From the NCBI GenBank assembly GCA_021778845.1, contig JAJYBU010000010.1, positions 43,619 through 107,618 of the forward strand: a stretch of DNA of 64,000 bases, in the 5' to 3' direction. Of this stretch, positions 53,907-62,828 are shown piece by piece. The first letter of the stretch is position 1. Each line of letters starts with the position of its first letter. Below the pieces are notes generated by a model. That model saw only the letters and a list, made by a program, of their open reading frames with translations. It was not told the DNA's origin and made no database searches. This DNA comes from Acidobacteriota bacterium. GTDB taxonomy: Bacteria; Acidobacteriota; Terriglobia; Terriglobales; Acidobacteriaceae. The position numbers were made by a program, and so were the translations under genes.

Positions 53907-55385
53907 CTAGACGTTCACGCTGGCACTCTCGTGGGCCTTGAGTGCGTTTGCTTCCTTCTTGGCCCGCGACGCCTTATTCCGCTGCGAGCGCAGCTTCATG
54001 AATGCCTTGGCCTCGACATACAGTCGCGGCACATCGCGGTTCACGACGGCCTTCCACACGACGCGGAACGCTGCCTTTGGACGGAAGTAATATTCGTCGT
54101 AGAATTTGTGCACCATCTCCATTACGTACTCGGTAGGTAGACCCGGATACTCGATGTGCGCCATCTGGTGGCCGCCGCCGTCCTCCATCTTTTCGTTGGT
54201 GATGAAGTCATTGCGCTTGGCGTAGTCGTAGAACTCAGTGCCGGGATACGCATGGGCAACGGATACCTGGATCGTCTCGCAGTCGAGCGTCTTGGCAAAG
54301 TTGATCGTGTTGCGGATCGACTCCTTGGTCTCGCCGGGGAGGCCAAGAATAAAGTCCGCATGGATGATCAGCCCGAGGTCGTGGCAGTCTTTGACGAACT
54401 CCCGCGCGCGCTCAACCGTTGCACCCTTCTTGATGTTCTTCAGAATCTGTGGATCGCCGGACTCGAAGCCCACGATGAGCAACCGGCAACCGGCTTCCTT
54501 CATGGCCTTCAGCGTGTCGCGATCAGTGGTTACGCGTGACGTACAACTCCACGTAATGCCCAGAGGCTTCAGTTTCTCGCAAAGCTCGATGGTTCTGCCC
54601 TTCTGGATGTTGAACGTATCGTCGTCGAAGAAAAACTCCTTCACGTGCGGGAAGTTCTGCTTGGCCCAGGCCATCTCGGCGGCAACGTCATCGGTGGAGC
54701 GCTTGCGCCATGCATGGCCGCTCAGCGTCTGCGGCCACAGGCAGAACGTACACTGCGCCGGGCAGCCGCGCGTCGAGTACAGCGAGATATACGGATGCAG
54801 CAGGAACGGGACGTTGTACCGCGTCACATCCATGTCGCGCGCATAAATTTTCGTCGCCCACGGCATCGCGTCCAGGTCTTCCACCTGGGGACGGTCGGGG
54901 TTGTGCTGAATTACCCCGTTCGCATCCTTGTAGCTAATGCCGAGAATTTCATTCAGCGGCTTGCCGTTGGCAAACTCCACGACCGAAAAATCAAACTCGC
55001 GGCGGCAGATAAAGTCGAGCACTTCGCACTCATTGAGCGCGCGGTCGGGGTCGGTCGTCACCGGCGGTCCGACAAAACAAATCTTGATCGTCGGGTTCGC
55101 CTTCTTGATGGCACGCGCCAGAGCATGGTCTCCGGACCATCCCACAGTTGAGGTAAACAGGACGAGAAACTCGTACCCCTTGGCGATCTCGATGGTCTCC
55201 TCCGCGCTTACGTGGTGCGGCGGTGCGTCGAGCAGCCTGGAGCCTTCCAGCATCCCAGCCGGATAAGCCAGCCAAACGGGATACCAGTAAGACTCGATCT
55301 CACGAGTCGCGGGCCAGCGGGAACTGGCGCCACCGTCGAAGTTTTCAAAGGAAGGCGGGTTTAGGAGAAGCGTTTTTAGCGACAT
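53907..55385 (-). CDS. hpnJ: Hopanoid-associated radical SAM protein HpnJ
   Basis: HpnJ is a B12-binding-type radical SAM protein tied to synthesis of the cyclitol ether head group of bacteriohopanepolyols. The 492-residue protein begins MSLKTLLLNPPSFENFDGG, the recognised N-terminus, has an N-terminal cobalamin-binding-like domain (about 20-160) and the cluster-binding cysteines in TRGCPAQCTFC. Segments KEFFFDDDTFN, DFILGLPGE and the long C-terminal region also match. It is transcribed toward hpnE. Upstream bases 55386-55513 are AT-rich near the start and likely hold its promoter. Confidence 0.9.
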   Translation of the reverse strand: MSLKTLLLNPPSFENFDGGASSRWPATREIESYWYPVWLAYPAGMLEGSRLLDAPPHHVSAEETIEIAKGYEFLVLFTSTVGWSGDHALARAIKKANPTIKICFVGPPVTTDPDRALNECEVLDFICRREFDFSVVEFANGKPLNEILGISYKDANGVIQHNPDRPQVEDLDAMPWATKIYARDMDVTRYNVPFLLHPYISLYSTRGCPAQCTFCLWPQTLSGHAWRKRSTDDVAAEMAWAKQNFPHVKEFFFDDDTFNIQKGRTIELCEKLKPLGITWSCTSRVTTDRDTLKAMKEAGCRLLIVGFESGDPQILKNIKKGATVERAREFVKDCHDLGLIIHADFILGLPGETKESIRNTINFAKTLDCETIQVSVAHAYPGTEFYDYAKRNDFITNEKMEDGGGHQMAHIEYPGLPTEYVMEMVHKFYDEYYFRPKAAFRVVWKAVVNRDVPRLYVEAKAFMKLRSQRNKASRAKKEANALKAHESASVNV

Positions 55386-55513
55386 AATATAACGTTAAGT
55401 TTATCACTTTGTCTCCGGGAAAAGGTTGATCAGGCGGGGTCTATCCGGACATCCTGCGCTGGTCAGCCGTATCCTATGCTGCATGGGAATCATGCTCCAT
55501 CAGATCATTGCAA

Positions 55514-56863
55514 TCAGTGGCTTACGGTTGGTGCAGGGATGCCTTCGGAGATTCTGATCGCAGCCTTCAGCCAATCGTCCAGTTGTCCTGTCTGACGCAG
55601 CAGGTTTACCTTCGCCTGGCTGAGCTGAAATTGGGCATGCAGCAGGTCGATGGTGCGCGCGCTCTCGGTGAGCTTTGCGTTCTGTTCGTCTACCGGCGTC
55701 ATCTGCTCGCCGCCGGAACTTCCGCTGGCCGCCGAGAGTTGCGCGCGCACGACCTTCACTTGTTCCTGTGCGATGTCTTGATCGATCTGCGCAAGGTCGC
55801 TGCGCTTATCAAGTTCCGCCGCACTCCGTCGCAGCTTGAAGCGTCCCTCCAGAAATTGACTGCGCTGCTGTTCGGTCTCGAAGTGGGCGCGGGTGGCCTC
55901 GGCCGCAGCCTCGTCTGCCTGGTGCTGATGCAACCGGTCGTAGATCGGAAGCTCCATTTCGAGGTACACGCTGACGGCGTTCTGGCTCTTACCTGCGAAG
56001 CTGGGGTAGTAGGTGGCATACCCGTTTTGACCGGTATCGATACGGCTATAGTTGATGCCTAGACTCATCTGTGGTCGCAGCCGATAGCGGTTCAGGCCAA
56101 AGGAGAGTTGCTGTTTGCTCCTCGCGCTGGCGACTGCCGATTGGACGCCTGGGCTATAGGCCTGACTCACATTCTCCGCTGCCGCCTGGACGCTCGGCAG
56201 TTCGGGGATCGAAGTCGCAATCGCTGTCAACCGATCGGCAGACAGGCCCATCAGGCGCGAAAGATGATCGCTAAGGCTCGCAATCTCATCCTGAAGATTG
56301 AGTTGGTCCAACTCAATTTGCTTGGCGGTCCGCTGCGAGCGCAGCAGATTCATGCGCGTGTCCTGTCCTGCATTCAGACGGGCCTGAACGATGCTGACAA
56401 GCCGCATTGCATCGCTGTACTCCTGGGTCATCGTGGCCGCGCATCGCTCGTCGCTATCGAGGTTGAGGTAGGCCACCACCACGTCCTCTTCCACCTGTTC
56501 GCGCATTTCGGTCAGCGCAAGTTTCGCAGCCGCCAGTCCGGACGCGGCCGCTCGTATGTTGTCGCGTTGCGAATAGTTGAACACCAGCGATTGGCTCGAC
56601 AGGCTAAAGACTGTGGGCAATCCGGTCGGCACACCGAAGCCCTGGCCGTAGCCTCCGCTGGCGGTGATGGTTGGCACATAGACATCGCGAGTCTCGCTCA
56701 GAGCAGCCTGCGCTTTCTGCACCGCGGCTTCGGACATCTTCACGCGGGGATCGTTGCGCAGCGCCAGATCAACCGCAGAGCTTAGCGATATCTGCGCCGA
56801 GGCGCCAACGGTCAGCGCCGCCAGCATCACGAACCCCATCGCCCATCCGGTCCTCACGCGCAT
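55514..56863 (-). CDS. TolC-family outer membrane efflux protein
   Basis: The 449-residue protein has a signal peptide (GFVMLAALTVGASAQ) and the duplicated OEP helix-strand pattern (SLSSAVDLALRNDPRVKMSEAAVQKAQAAL in the first half and QAKVNLLRQTGQLDDWLKAA at the end). Coiled-coil segments form the periplasmic tunnel. The strand order fits TolC/NodT-like outer membrane factors. It lies after a TPR gene and an HlyD-type adaptor on the same strand, forming two of three parts of a tripartite pump; no inner-membrane pump gene is visible. Confidence 0.87.
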   Translation of the reverse strand: MRVRTGWAMGFVMLAALTVGASAQISLSSAVDLALRNDPRVKMSEAAVQKAQAALSETRDVYVPTITASGGYGQGFGVPTGLPTVFSLSSQSLVFNYSQRDNIRAAASGLAAAKLALTEMREQVEEDVVVAYLNLDSDERCAATMTQEYSDAMRLVSIVQARLNAGQDTRMNLLRSQRTAKQIELDQLNLQDEIASLSDHLSRLMGLSADRLTAIATSIPELPSVQAAAENVSQAYSPGVQSAVASARSKQQLSFGLNRYRLRPQMSLGINYSRIDTGQNGYATYYPSFAGKSQNAVSVYLEMELPIYDRLHQHQADEAAAEATRAHFETEQQRSQFLEGRFKLRRSAAELDKRSDLAQIDQDIAQEQVKVVRAQLSAASGSSGGEQMTPVDEQNAKLTESARTIDLLHAQFQLSQAKVNLLRQTGQLDDWLKAAIRISEGIPAPTVSH

Positions 56864-56925
56864 CCTGTCCCTCGGCCCTTCCGCACACGTCTCACCAGCT
56901 CAACTCCCAACGCAATCAGCCCGCG

Positions 56926-57972
56926 TTACAGTTCCTGTAGTGCCTGCTTTGCCGGTGCATAGCCTGAGGCCATCTCCAGCGCCTTTTCAAATTCGATCTT
57001 AGCTCCCGCCTTGTCTCCGGCGGTGGCCAGCATCTTCCCAAGCATCACATACACCCTGATCACGGGAGCCGCATCACTCTTTGCATCGCTGGCCAGATAC
57101 TCTCGCAACGCCTGCTGAGCTACTCCCTGCTCGCGATGCATGTCGTCCAGAAGACTGGCTGCATCCACAATGCTCGCGTCCTTGGCTTGATCGACTGCGA
57201 GGCATTGCTTGAGCGCACGTATGGCCTGGTCGTATTGGCTGCGCCGCAGGTAATACGCACCCATGTCCGCCCATGCATCCGGGCGGTTTGCCACCTCGAC
57301 AGCAGCTCTGAATTCGCGCTCTGCCGTTCCATAGTCCTTGCGCTTCTCCGCGGTCAGGGCACGCATTCTGTGTGCCTGCTGCGGCAGTTGATTTGCGATG
57401 CGGTCCGCTAGCGCGGTGGCCTTATCAAGGCCGCCTCCAATGATTGACGGAGCGTCGATATAGAACTCGCTGAGGTCATTTGCCGCAGCTCCATTCCTTG
57501 GATCCAGCGCCACGGCTGCCTCAAACGCAGCCTTTACCTTGAGCGCCAGACTGAGGCCGGCGATGGGGCCGGCGTGTTCCGCCTTCATCCCGTAAGCCCT
57601 TCCCATCCAGTCCTGCGCCTCGCTGCTGTGCGGGAGTGCGCGTACAGCCCTCACGCATGCATCGATAGCGTCATCGGCGTGGCCTTCAGCATAAAAGCTT
57701 CTACAGAGCAGCAAGTACGTCTGCCCATCCGTGGGGTTCGCGGCCGCAATGCGTTGAAAGCTCGCAACGGCTAGATCGATCTGGCCTTGCATTAGAGCGT
57801 GCTCTGCAGCCGCCCGCTCCGTAACCAGGTGGCTTGCCGACATACCATCCATGGCGCGAAGGCTCCGTGATCCCGGACCTAAGACCATCGCGATGAGTAA
57901 CAGCCGCAAACACGAGGCGGGCCGGATCGTCTCTCGAATCGCATGGGCGATGTTGGGTCTGGTCAAGGACAT
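56926..57972 (-). CDS. Exported TPR-repeat protein
   Basis: The 348-residue protein has an N-terminal hydrophobic segment (LRLLLIAMVLGPGSRSLRAMD) and then successive 34-residue TPR helices (for example IDLAVASFQRIAAANPTDGQTYLLLCRSFYAEG, ADMGAYYLRRSQYDQAIRALKQCL and GAKIEFEKALEMASGYAPAKQAL). TPR proteins act as protein-protein scaffolds. It is between an HlyD-type adaptor and TolC-type gene with gaps of 5 and 62 bases, so it may be part of that export system. Confidence 0.78.
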   Translation of the reverse strand: MSLTRPNIAHAIRETIRPASCLRLLLIAMVLGPGSRSLRAMDGMSASHLVTERAAAEHALMQGQIDLAVASFQRIAAANPTDGQTYLLLCRSFYAEGHADDAIDACVRAVRALPHSSEAQDWMGRAYGMKAEHAGPIAGLSLALKVKAAFEAAVALDPRNGAAANDLSEFYIDAPSIIGGGLDKATALADRIANQLPQQAHRMRALTAEKRKDYGTAEREFRAAVEVANRPDAWADMGAYYLRRSQYDQAIRALKQCLAVDQAKDASIVDAASLLDDMHREQGVAQQALREYLASDAKSDAAPVIRVYVMLGKMLATAGDKAGAKIEFEKALEMASGYAPAKQALQEL

Positions 57973-57977
57973 CTCCC

Positions 57978-59219
57978 CTACGGATGCACCTTCACGGGAA
58001 GACCATCGCTGAGCTCGGTTTCGGACGTCGACCCAAGGGCCACTTGATCGCCCTCTTTCAACCCGCCGAGAATCTCGAAGCGGGTCAGGTTGGCGAGTCC
58101 CACCTGGACGGCCGTCTTAACCAGGTGGTTATTGACGATCCTATAGACGTAGTCGTTCATCCCTTCGGTGTGCAGGGCTTCGCGAGGCAGGCTGAGCACG
58201 TTGTTGCGTTGCGACTCGGTCACCGTCACGGTGACGTTGGTATCGGGGAGTAGAACGCCGTTGGTGTCGTCGACGCTGATCAGGCACTCCCCCACATTGC
58301 GCGTGCCGCCATAGGTGATGATCGTCGTCGGCGCCTGAATGATGTGTCCGTGCCACTCCTCGCCGGGCTTCGCGGGCCACACGATCGCCACCGGCTGCCC
58401 GGCCTTGAGTTGCCCGATCTCCGGTTCGTCGAAGTACGCCTTGATCTCCAACTTGCTCAGGTCGGCTAACTGGATCAGCGTATCTCCTGCCGCGACAAAC
58501 TGATATTGAGAGACCGGAATCGCATACACTGTGCCGGAAAATGGAGCGTGAATATCAACTCCTGCATAGATCGCCCGAGCTGCATCGACTGCCGCCTGCG
58601 CCTGGGCTACCTGAGCCCTCTGTGCGCGGAGATCGTCGGCCGAATACCGACTACCCTTGCGCGCTTGCAGTTGCGCCACCCTCGCCTGCGCGGCATTTAG
58701 CTGATGCTGCGCGAGTTCCACCTCGTTAGCCGACGCAGCGCCTTCAGCCTGTAGCTTCTGCAAGGCTGTCAGCGAGGCCTGGTTCTGCTGCACCTGCGTC
58801 TTCGCCGAGTTTAGATCCGCAGTCGCTGTGAGGCGCTCATCCTGCGTCCCACCCTGCTGCATCGCCTGCAAAGTGGACACGTTCGATTCAAGACTTGCTT
58901 CCGCAGCAGCCAGTTCTTTGCGGGCCTCGCTGTCGTCCATCCGGATGAGCTCCTGGCCGGACTGCACTTGTTGGCCAAGATGCACATAAACGTTGTTAAC
59001 CACACCGGCCAGCGGCGCATGCGCTTCAAAATCCTCCAGGGGCTCGACCCTGCCGTTGGTGGATTTCTTTTGCATGAGCGTCTGAGGCTCGACTTTTGCG
59101 GCCGTGACCTCCACAACTTGATGCTGGTTGTGAATGTAGAAAAACATGGCGAAACCTGCCGCAATCGCGACAAGCACCCATACCCACCCACGCGATTGTG
59201 CCGGAACTTGTTGAGCCAT
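57978..59219 (-). CDS. HlyD-type membrane fusion protein (efflux adaptor)
   Basis: The 413-residue protein has an N-terminal membrane anchor (GWVWVLVAIAAGFAMFFYI), a biotinyl-lipoyl-like domain with HAPLAGVVNNVYVHLGQQVQSGQELIRMD, a long coiled-coil hairpin (about 105-215) and a beta-barrel with VDIHAPFSGTVYAIPVSQYQFV. It would link an inner-membrane pump to the TolC-type pore downstream. ATG 59219 is preferred over an upstream GTG (59249) that lies before the helix and adds no conserved residues. Confidence 0.87.
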   Translation of the reverse strand: MAQQVPAQSRGWVWVLVAIAAGFAMFFYIHNQHQVVEVTAAKVEPQTLMQKKSTNGRVEPLEDFEAHAPLAGVVNNVYVHLGQQVQSGQELIRMDDSEARKELAAAEASLESNVSTLQAMQQGGTQDERLTATADLNSAKTQVQQNQASLTALQKLQAEGAASANEVELAQHQLNAAQARVAQLQARKGSRYSADDLRAQRAQVAQAQAAVDAARAIYAGVDIHAPFSGTVYAIPVSQYQFVAAGDTLIQLADLSKLEIKAYFDEPEIGQLKAGQPVAIVWPAKPGEEWHGHIIQAPTTIITYGGTRNVGECLISVDDTNGVLLPDTNVTVTVTESQRNNVLSLPREALHTEGMNDYVYRIVNNHLVKTAVQVGLANLTRFEILGGLKEGDQVALGSTSETELSDGLPVKVHP

Positions 59220-59314
59220 AATCAAAATGCCAGTATATAAGACGCGCACGATCCGGCTGGGGCGTCAAAACTTTTGCGAACACCTCATGCATCGGGTTCG
59301 AGGTGATTCCGACG

Positions 59315-61174
59315 TCAGTCCTCCCGGAATGCAGCCCTCCGGATTGCAACAATCTCTAGCTCCCATCCGCCAAAATCGGGGTGCCAGTTTCTACGTAGCC
59401 GATAGGCCAGATCCATCAAGTCTCCTCGCTCCCAACGCTCGGCCTGCGCCAGCGCAGCCCAGTCTGTTTGGCGGCTCCATGCCATCCCCCCAAAGCGCGC
59501 GCCGTTGGCGATATCTTCCACTGTCAACCGCAGGTGCCGCTCCTTGATCACGCGCGGTGGCGCCGTCAATCTCACTCCCCGGCTCACAAAGACAGGCTCG
59601 GCATTGCCATGTCCAAAGGGTCCCAGTTGCTCGAGCGCTGTCAAAAAATCCGGCGTCATCTCGCCCAGACGAAGCTCCGCGTCGCAGTTCAACTGTTCCG
59701 TTGGCTCTTGCTGGTCCTGGGCAGCAGCAGCCAGACGGACCAGCCGTTTCCGTAGTTCGCCGACTTGATCGGAGCGCATGGAGAATCCCACGGCGAAGGC
59801 GTGGCCTCCAAAACGCATGAGCAGCGGCTCCGCGCCTTCTTCATGAGCGGCTGTCAGCGCGTTCAACAGATGAAACCCTCGCACCGACCGTCCCGATCCG
59901 TAGGCGATTCCATCCTCGTGGGTCACGATCACGGCGGGCTTGCCCGAGCGGTCCACCACTCGCGACGCAAGAATCCCGATGACCCCCCGATGCCACGCCT
60001 TCCGGCCGTCCGCATCATCCAGCACAAAGCATGCTGGCGCGCACTCCTCCATCGCTTCCATCTGAGCCTCGATCGCCCGCAGCGCTTCGGCCTCTGTTGC
60101 CTTTCGCTCATCGTTCAACCGATGCAGCTTCTCGGCCAACGTCCGGGCCTCAGCCGCGTCCCTGGTCAGAAACATCTTTACGACATCCGAGGCAATATCC
60201 ATGCGTCCCGCTGCATTGATCCGCGGTGCAAGGCGAAACCCTACGTCGGTCGCTGAGATCGGCCTCGCCGTATCGACCTGTGCCAGGTCCATGAGCGCTC
60301 GCAGCCCTGCCTGCGACGGCTTCCTCAGTTCCACCAGCCCCATCGAGGCGATCGTCCGATTCTCGCCCGTAAGGGGCACGGCGTCAGCAATCGTCGCAAT
60401 TGCCAGCAGCTTGAGAAAAGAGGGAAGCGTCTTCTCGCGTACCCGCGCACGCTCCACGTCATCCCTGGCCGTACTCTCGAGCAGGGCCTGAGCCAGCTTG
60501 AACACGACCCCAGCCCCGCATAACTCCTTGTAGGGATATCCGCACCCCGGCTGGTTCGGATTCAGCACTGCGACCGCCTCGGGAACGCCCTCGGTGCCCT
60601 CCGGCAGGTGATGGTCCGTCACGATTAAATCCAGTCCCAGGCGCTTGGCCTCCGCTGCGGCAGCGAACTCCCGAATTCCCGTGTCGACGCTGACCACCAG
60701 CCGTACACCCTCAGCCGCCGCCTCCTCGATCCGAGCGTCCTGCATCCCATAACCGTCGCGGATCCGATGCGGGATGTGATAGCGCACGTCCGCCTCTGCG
60801 CCCGATCCGGACCCCGCGCCCATCGCCGCCGCGGCCCGCTCCATCGCCGTCTTCAGAAGCACTGTCGCCACCGTGCCATCGACGTCGTAATCCCCGTAGA
60901 TCAGGACCGGCTCGCGCTTTTCCAGAGCCTGCCTCAGCCGTGCGACGGCCTCCTGCATCCCCAACATCGCGTAGGGATCGTGCAGTTGGCCGAGCGTCGG
61001 CCGCAGATACGCCTGCGCTGCCTCCACCGTCTCAAACCCACGCGAAACCAGCAGCCGCGCAATTGACTCAGGTATTCCAAGCGCTCGCGCCAGAGCTGCC
61101 GAGAACTCACTCTCCTCAGCGGCAACCACCCACTTCATTCGCTCGCTTGCACCCGCGTCCGCTGACTCGCCCAC
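59315..61174 (-). CDS. recJ: Single-stranded-DNA exonuclease RecJ
   Basis: RecJ degrades single-stranded DNA 5' to 3' in RecF recombination and mismatch repair. The 619-residue protein has the DHH-family motifs DYDVDGTVATVLLK (about residue 97-110), VSVDTGIREF, VTDHHLPEG and PRINAAGRMD, and a C-terminal DHHA1 domain with RFGGHAFAVGFSM. Start is GTG 61174 or ATG 61138 (MKWVVAAEE); I cannot decide. Length matches the usual 560-620 residues. It follows the hypothetical gene at 61183 by eight bases. Confidence 0.94.
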   Translation of the reverse strand: MGESADAGASERMKWVVAAEESEFSAALARALGIPESIARLLVSRGFETVEAAQAYLRPTLGQLHDPYAMLGMQEAVARLRQALEKREPVLIYGDYDVDGTVATVLLKTAMERAAAAMGAGSGSGAEADVRYHIPHRIRDGYGMQDARIEEAAAEGVRLVVSVDTGIREFAAAAEAKRLGLDLIVTDHHLPEGTEGVPEAVAVLNPNQPGCGYPYKELCGAGVVFKLAQALLESTARDDVERARVREKTLPSFLKLLAIATIADAVPLTGENRTIASMGLVELRKPSQAGLRALMDLAQVDTARPISATDVGFRLAPRINAAGRMDIASDVVKMFLTRDAAEARTLAEKLHRLNDERKATEAEALRAIEAQMEAMEECAPACFVLDDADGRKAWHRGVIGILASRVVDRSGKPAVIVTHEDGIAYGSGRSVRGFHLLNALTAAHEEGAEPLLMRFGGHAFAVGFSMRSDQVGELRKRLVRLAAAAQDQQEPTEQLNCDAELRLGEMTPDFLTALEQLGPFGHGNAEPVFVSRGVRLTAPPRVIKERHLRLTVEDIANGARFGGMAWSRQTDWAALAQAERWERGDLMDLAYRLRRNWHPDFGGWELEIVAIRRAAFRED

Positions 61175-61182
61175 TCCCGCAC

Positions 61183-61644
61183 CTACTCGTCGTCGCGGTC
61201 ATCCACAATAATGTGCCCTAGTTCCGACACCGACTCCATCAATTCCTGGAACAGGTCGTACCACTCCGTTGCCGTCTCGTAAAGAAATATCACCCCGCCC
61301 TGCGCAAAGCCCAGTTGCAGATAGCCCGTCTTGCCCACGTGTTGCATGAGGCTCTGGGCCTCGTCCAACTCGCCCGAGTCCCCATCCGGATACTGCTGGT
61401 CTCGCACCTGGCTGATCAGCGTCGCCACGTCCTCCGGCTCCAGAATCACATCGCTCATCGTGATAAAAGGCGCATTGGCGGCCTTTGCATGCTCCACGAA
61501 GTCCTTCCAGCCGTCCACATCATCTTCTTCAAACAGGACGGTCGGCACATCTTCGGGTACAAAGCTCTTCATCCGCCGCATCCCGTGCCCGGCGATGAAC
61601 GCCACCATATCGTCCTTCACTGCTGTTAAATCGTCAAATTCCAT
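61183..61644 (-). CDS. Hypothetical protein (153 aa), upstream of recJ
   Basis: The 153-residue acidic protein MEFDDLTAVKDDMVAFIAGHG... has no signal peptide or membrane segment. Alternating hydrophobic strands and helices (TGYLQLGFAQGGVIFLYETATEWYDLFQELMES) suggest an alpha/beta fold. No family recognised. The stop lies only eight bases before the recJ GTG, so cotranscription is likely. It is divergent from the DUF507 pair. Confidence 0.65.
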   Translation of the reverse strand: MEFDDLTAVKDDMVAFIAGHGMRRMKSFVPEDVPTVLFEEDDVDGWKDFVEHAKAANAPFITMSDVILEPEDVATLISQVRDQQYPDGDSGELDEAQSLMQHVGKTGYLQLGFAQGGVIFLYETATEWYDLFQELMESVSELGHIIVDDRDDE

Positions 61645-61714
61645 AGACTCCTATTCTCGCAGATGTTGCCCCTGCCTGACGCGCCAATCTCTGCGTGCTA
61701 CCCTATCTTTGCCC

Positions 61715-61993
61715 ATGATTTTCTCGAAGGATTACGTCAGCTACCTTGCCCGCCAGACCAGCAAACACCTGGTGGAGGCAAAGATGATCAAGACCAGCAA
61801 GCCGGCCTTGGTCGATGAACGTCTTGCCGCCGCACTGATCGAAGAACTCGCACTCGAGGATCGCATCAACGACGAAGTGCGTGTCATCCTCGAAGCCTTT
61901 CAGGACGACATGCTCAAGACCGGCGCCAGCTACCCTGAAATGTTCAAGAAGGTGAAGCAGGAACTGGCCCGTAAATACAAGGCGGTTCTATGA
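61715..61993 (+). CDS. DUF507 family protein, first copy
   Basis: The 92-residue protein begins MIFSKDYVSYLARQTSKHLV and ends YPEMFKKVKQELARKYKAVL, the features of DUF507 (a small helical family of unknown function). It is largely helical and charged. Its ATGA overlap with the second copy indicates a duplicated, co-expressed pair. A longer upstream frame on the same strand is a shadow of the opposite gene. Confidence 0.83.
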   Translation: MIFSKDYVSYLARQTSKHLVEAKMIKTSKPALVDERLAAALIEELALEDRINDEVRVILEAFQDDMLKTGASYPEMFKKVKQELARKYKAVL

Positions 61994-62310
61994 GTGCCAT
62001 GCGCGGAGCTCCCGACATCAAGTCGTCCAACACCACCCGCATCTCCGACGATAAGCTCAACAAGTTGGCCCACACCGTGGCCGACACGCTCGCCGAGATC
62101 GACGAAGTGGACTTCCTCGAAGACCGCAACACGATTCGCCAGGAGGCGCGTAAGGCCCTCACCAAGCTGCTTCTCGAAGAGGTTAAAATCGACGCCGCTG
62201 CCCGCCAGAAGATCGCCTCTCAGCGCCGCATCATTCCCGAGGGCTCCCAGGAGTGGGACATCCTCTACCGCAAGTACTACAACGACGAAGTCAAGAAGCT
62301 TGGCCTCTAA
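61990..62310 (+). CDS. DUF507 family protein, second copy
   Basis: The 106-residue protein MSAMRGAPDIKSSNTTRISDDKLNKLAHTV... ends DILYRKYYNDEVKKLGL. It shares with the first copy a helical pattern, the DRI/DRN-type segment before the middle helix and a terminal YRKYYNDEVKK-like tail, indicating paralogy. It probably forms a heteromer with the first copy. Function unknown. Confidence 0.82.
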   Translation: MSAMRGAPDIKSSNTTRISDDKLNKLAHTVADTLAEIDEVDFLEDRNTIRQEARKALTKLLLEEVKIDAAARQKIASQRRIIPEGSQEWDILYRKYYNDEVKKLGL

Positions 62311-62369
62311 GAGGCTGCTTTTCGGCTGTCATTCCGGACGGTAGCGAAGGAATCTGGCTGGACTCAGAA

Positions 62370-62518
62370 TCCAAGTGCAACAAACTTTGCCTTTCGATTC
62401 ATAGCCAGCGGTCGTCGGCACATGGGAAAGTAGGAAACGGCCCTTTGTTTTCCACCTTTTCCATGTGCACGTTTATTCATGTGCAACAAACGAAACACGT
62501 TACCTTATTGCACTTGGA
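62370..62518. mobile_element. MITE-like element with 11-bp inverted ends
   Basis: TCCAAGTGCAA (62370-62380) and TTGCACTTGGA (62508-62518) are perfect inverted repeats bounding 149 bases. Inside, GCACATGGGAAAG (62418-62430) and CTTTTCCATGTGC (62456-62468) form a 13-bp stem, and GTGCAACAAAC is repeated directly at 62375 and 62481. It codes for nothing. No target duplication is obvious, so mobility is a hypothesis; the internal structure also fits a transcribed regulatory element. Confidence 0.45.
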
Positions 62519-62558
62519 CCTTGAGCGCGCCTTGCTTCTTTGCGGGCACGAATTTTGT

Positions 62559-62564
62559 TATACT
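62559..62564 (+). promoter_or_regulatory. -10 element before tRNA-Glu
   Basis: TATACT at 62559-62564, preceded by an AT-rich GAATTTTGT; no strong -35 box at the normal distance. It would start transcription near 62571, giving a 28-base leader before the tRNA. Confidence 0.5.
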
Positions 62565-62598
62565 CAGGGAGTCGCAACGGATTCCCCATCCGTTTTAT

Positions 62599-62675
62599 GG
62601 CGTTATGGTGTAACTGGTTAACACGTCGCCCTCTCAAGGCGAAGAGTCCGGGTTCGAGCCCCGGTAACGCTACCA
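62599..62675 (+). tRNA. tRNA-Glu (anticodon CTC)
   Basis: GGCGTTA (62599-62605) pairs with TAACGCT (62665-62671). D-arm TGGTGTAACTGGTTAACA, anticodon loop CTCTCAA on stem TCGCC/GGCGA, and T-arm CCGGGTTCGAGCCCCGG are typical. Discriminator A and CCA at 62673-62675. Its 3' end borders a decayed region. Bases 62676-62828 hold no gene I can support. Confidence 0.96.
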
Positions 62676-62828
62676 AAAACCTCAATGAAATCAAATGCTT
62701 AGACCAAAGCTCCTAAACGACGCCAAAGCTGTTTTCTGCTCTGGTGGCAATTTTGTACAAAATTTGGCGGCACCTCTGGTGGCACGCTGCTCTGTGGATC
62801 GTTTCCAGTCTCAGCGTGCAGTTCGATC

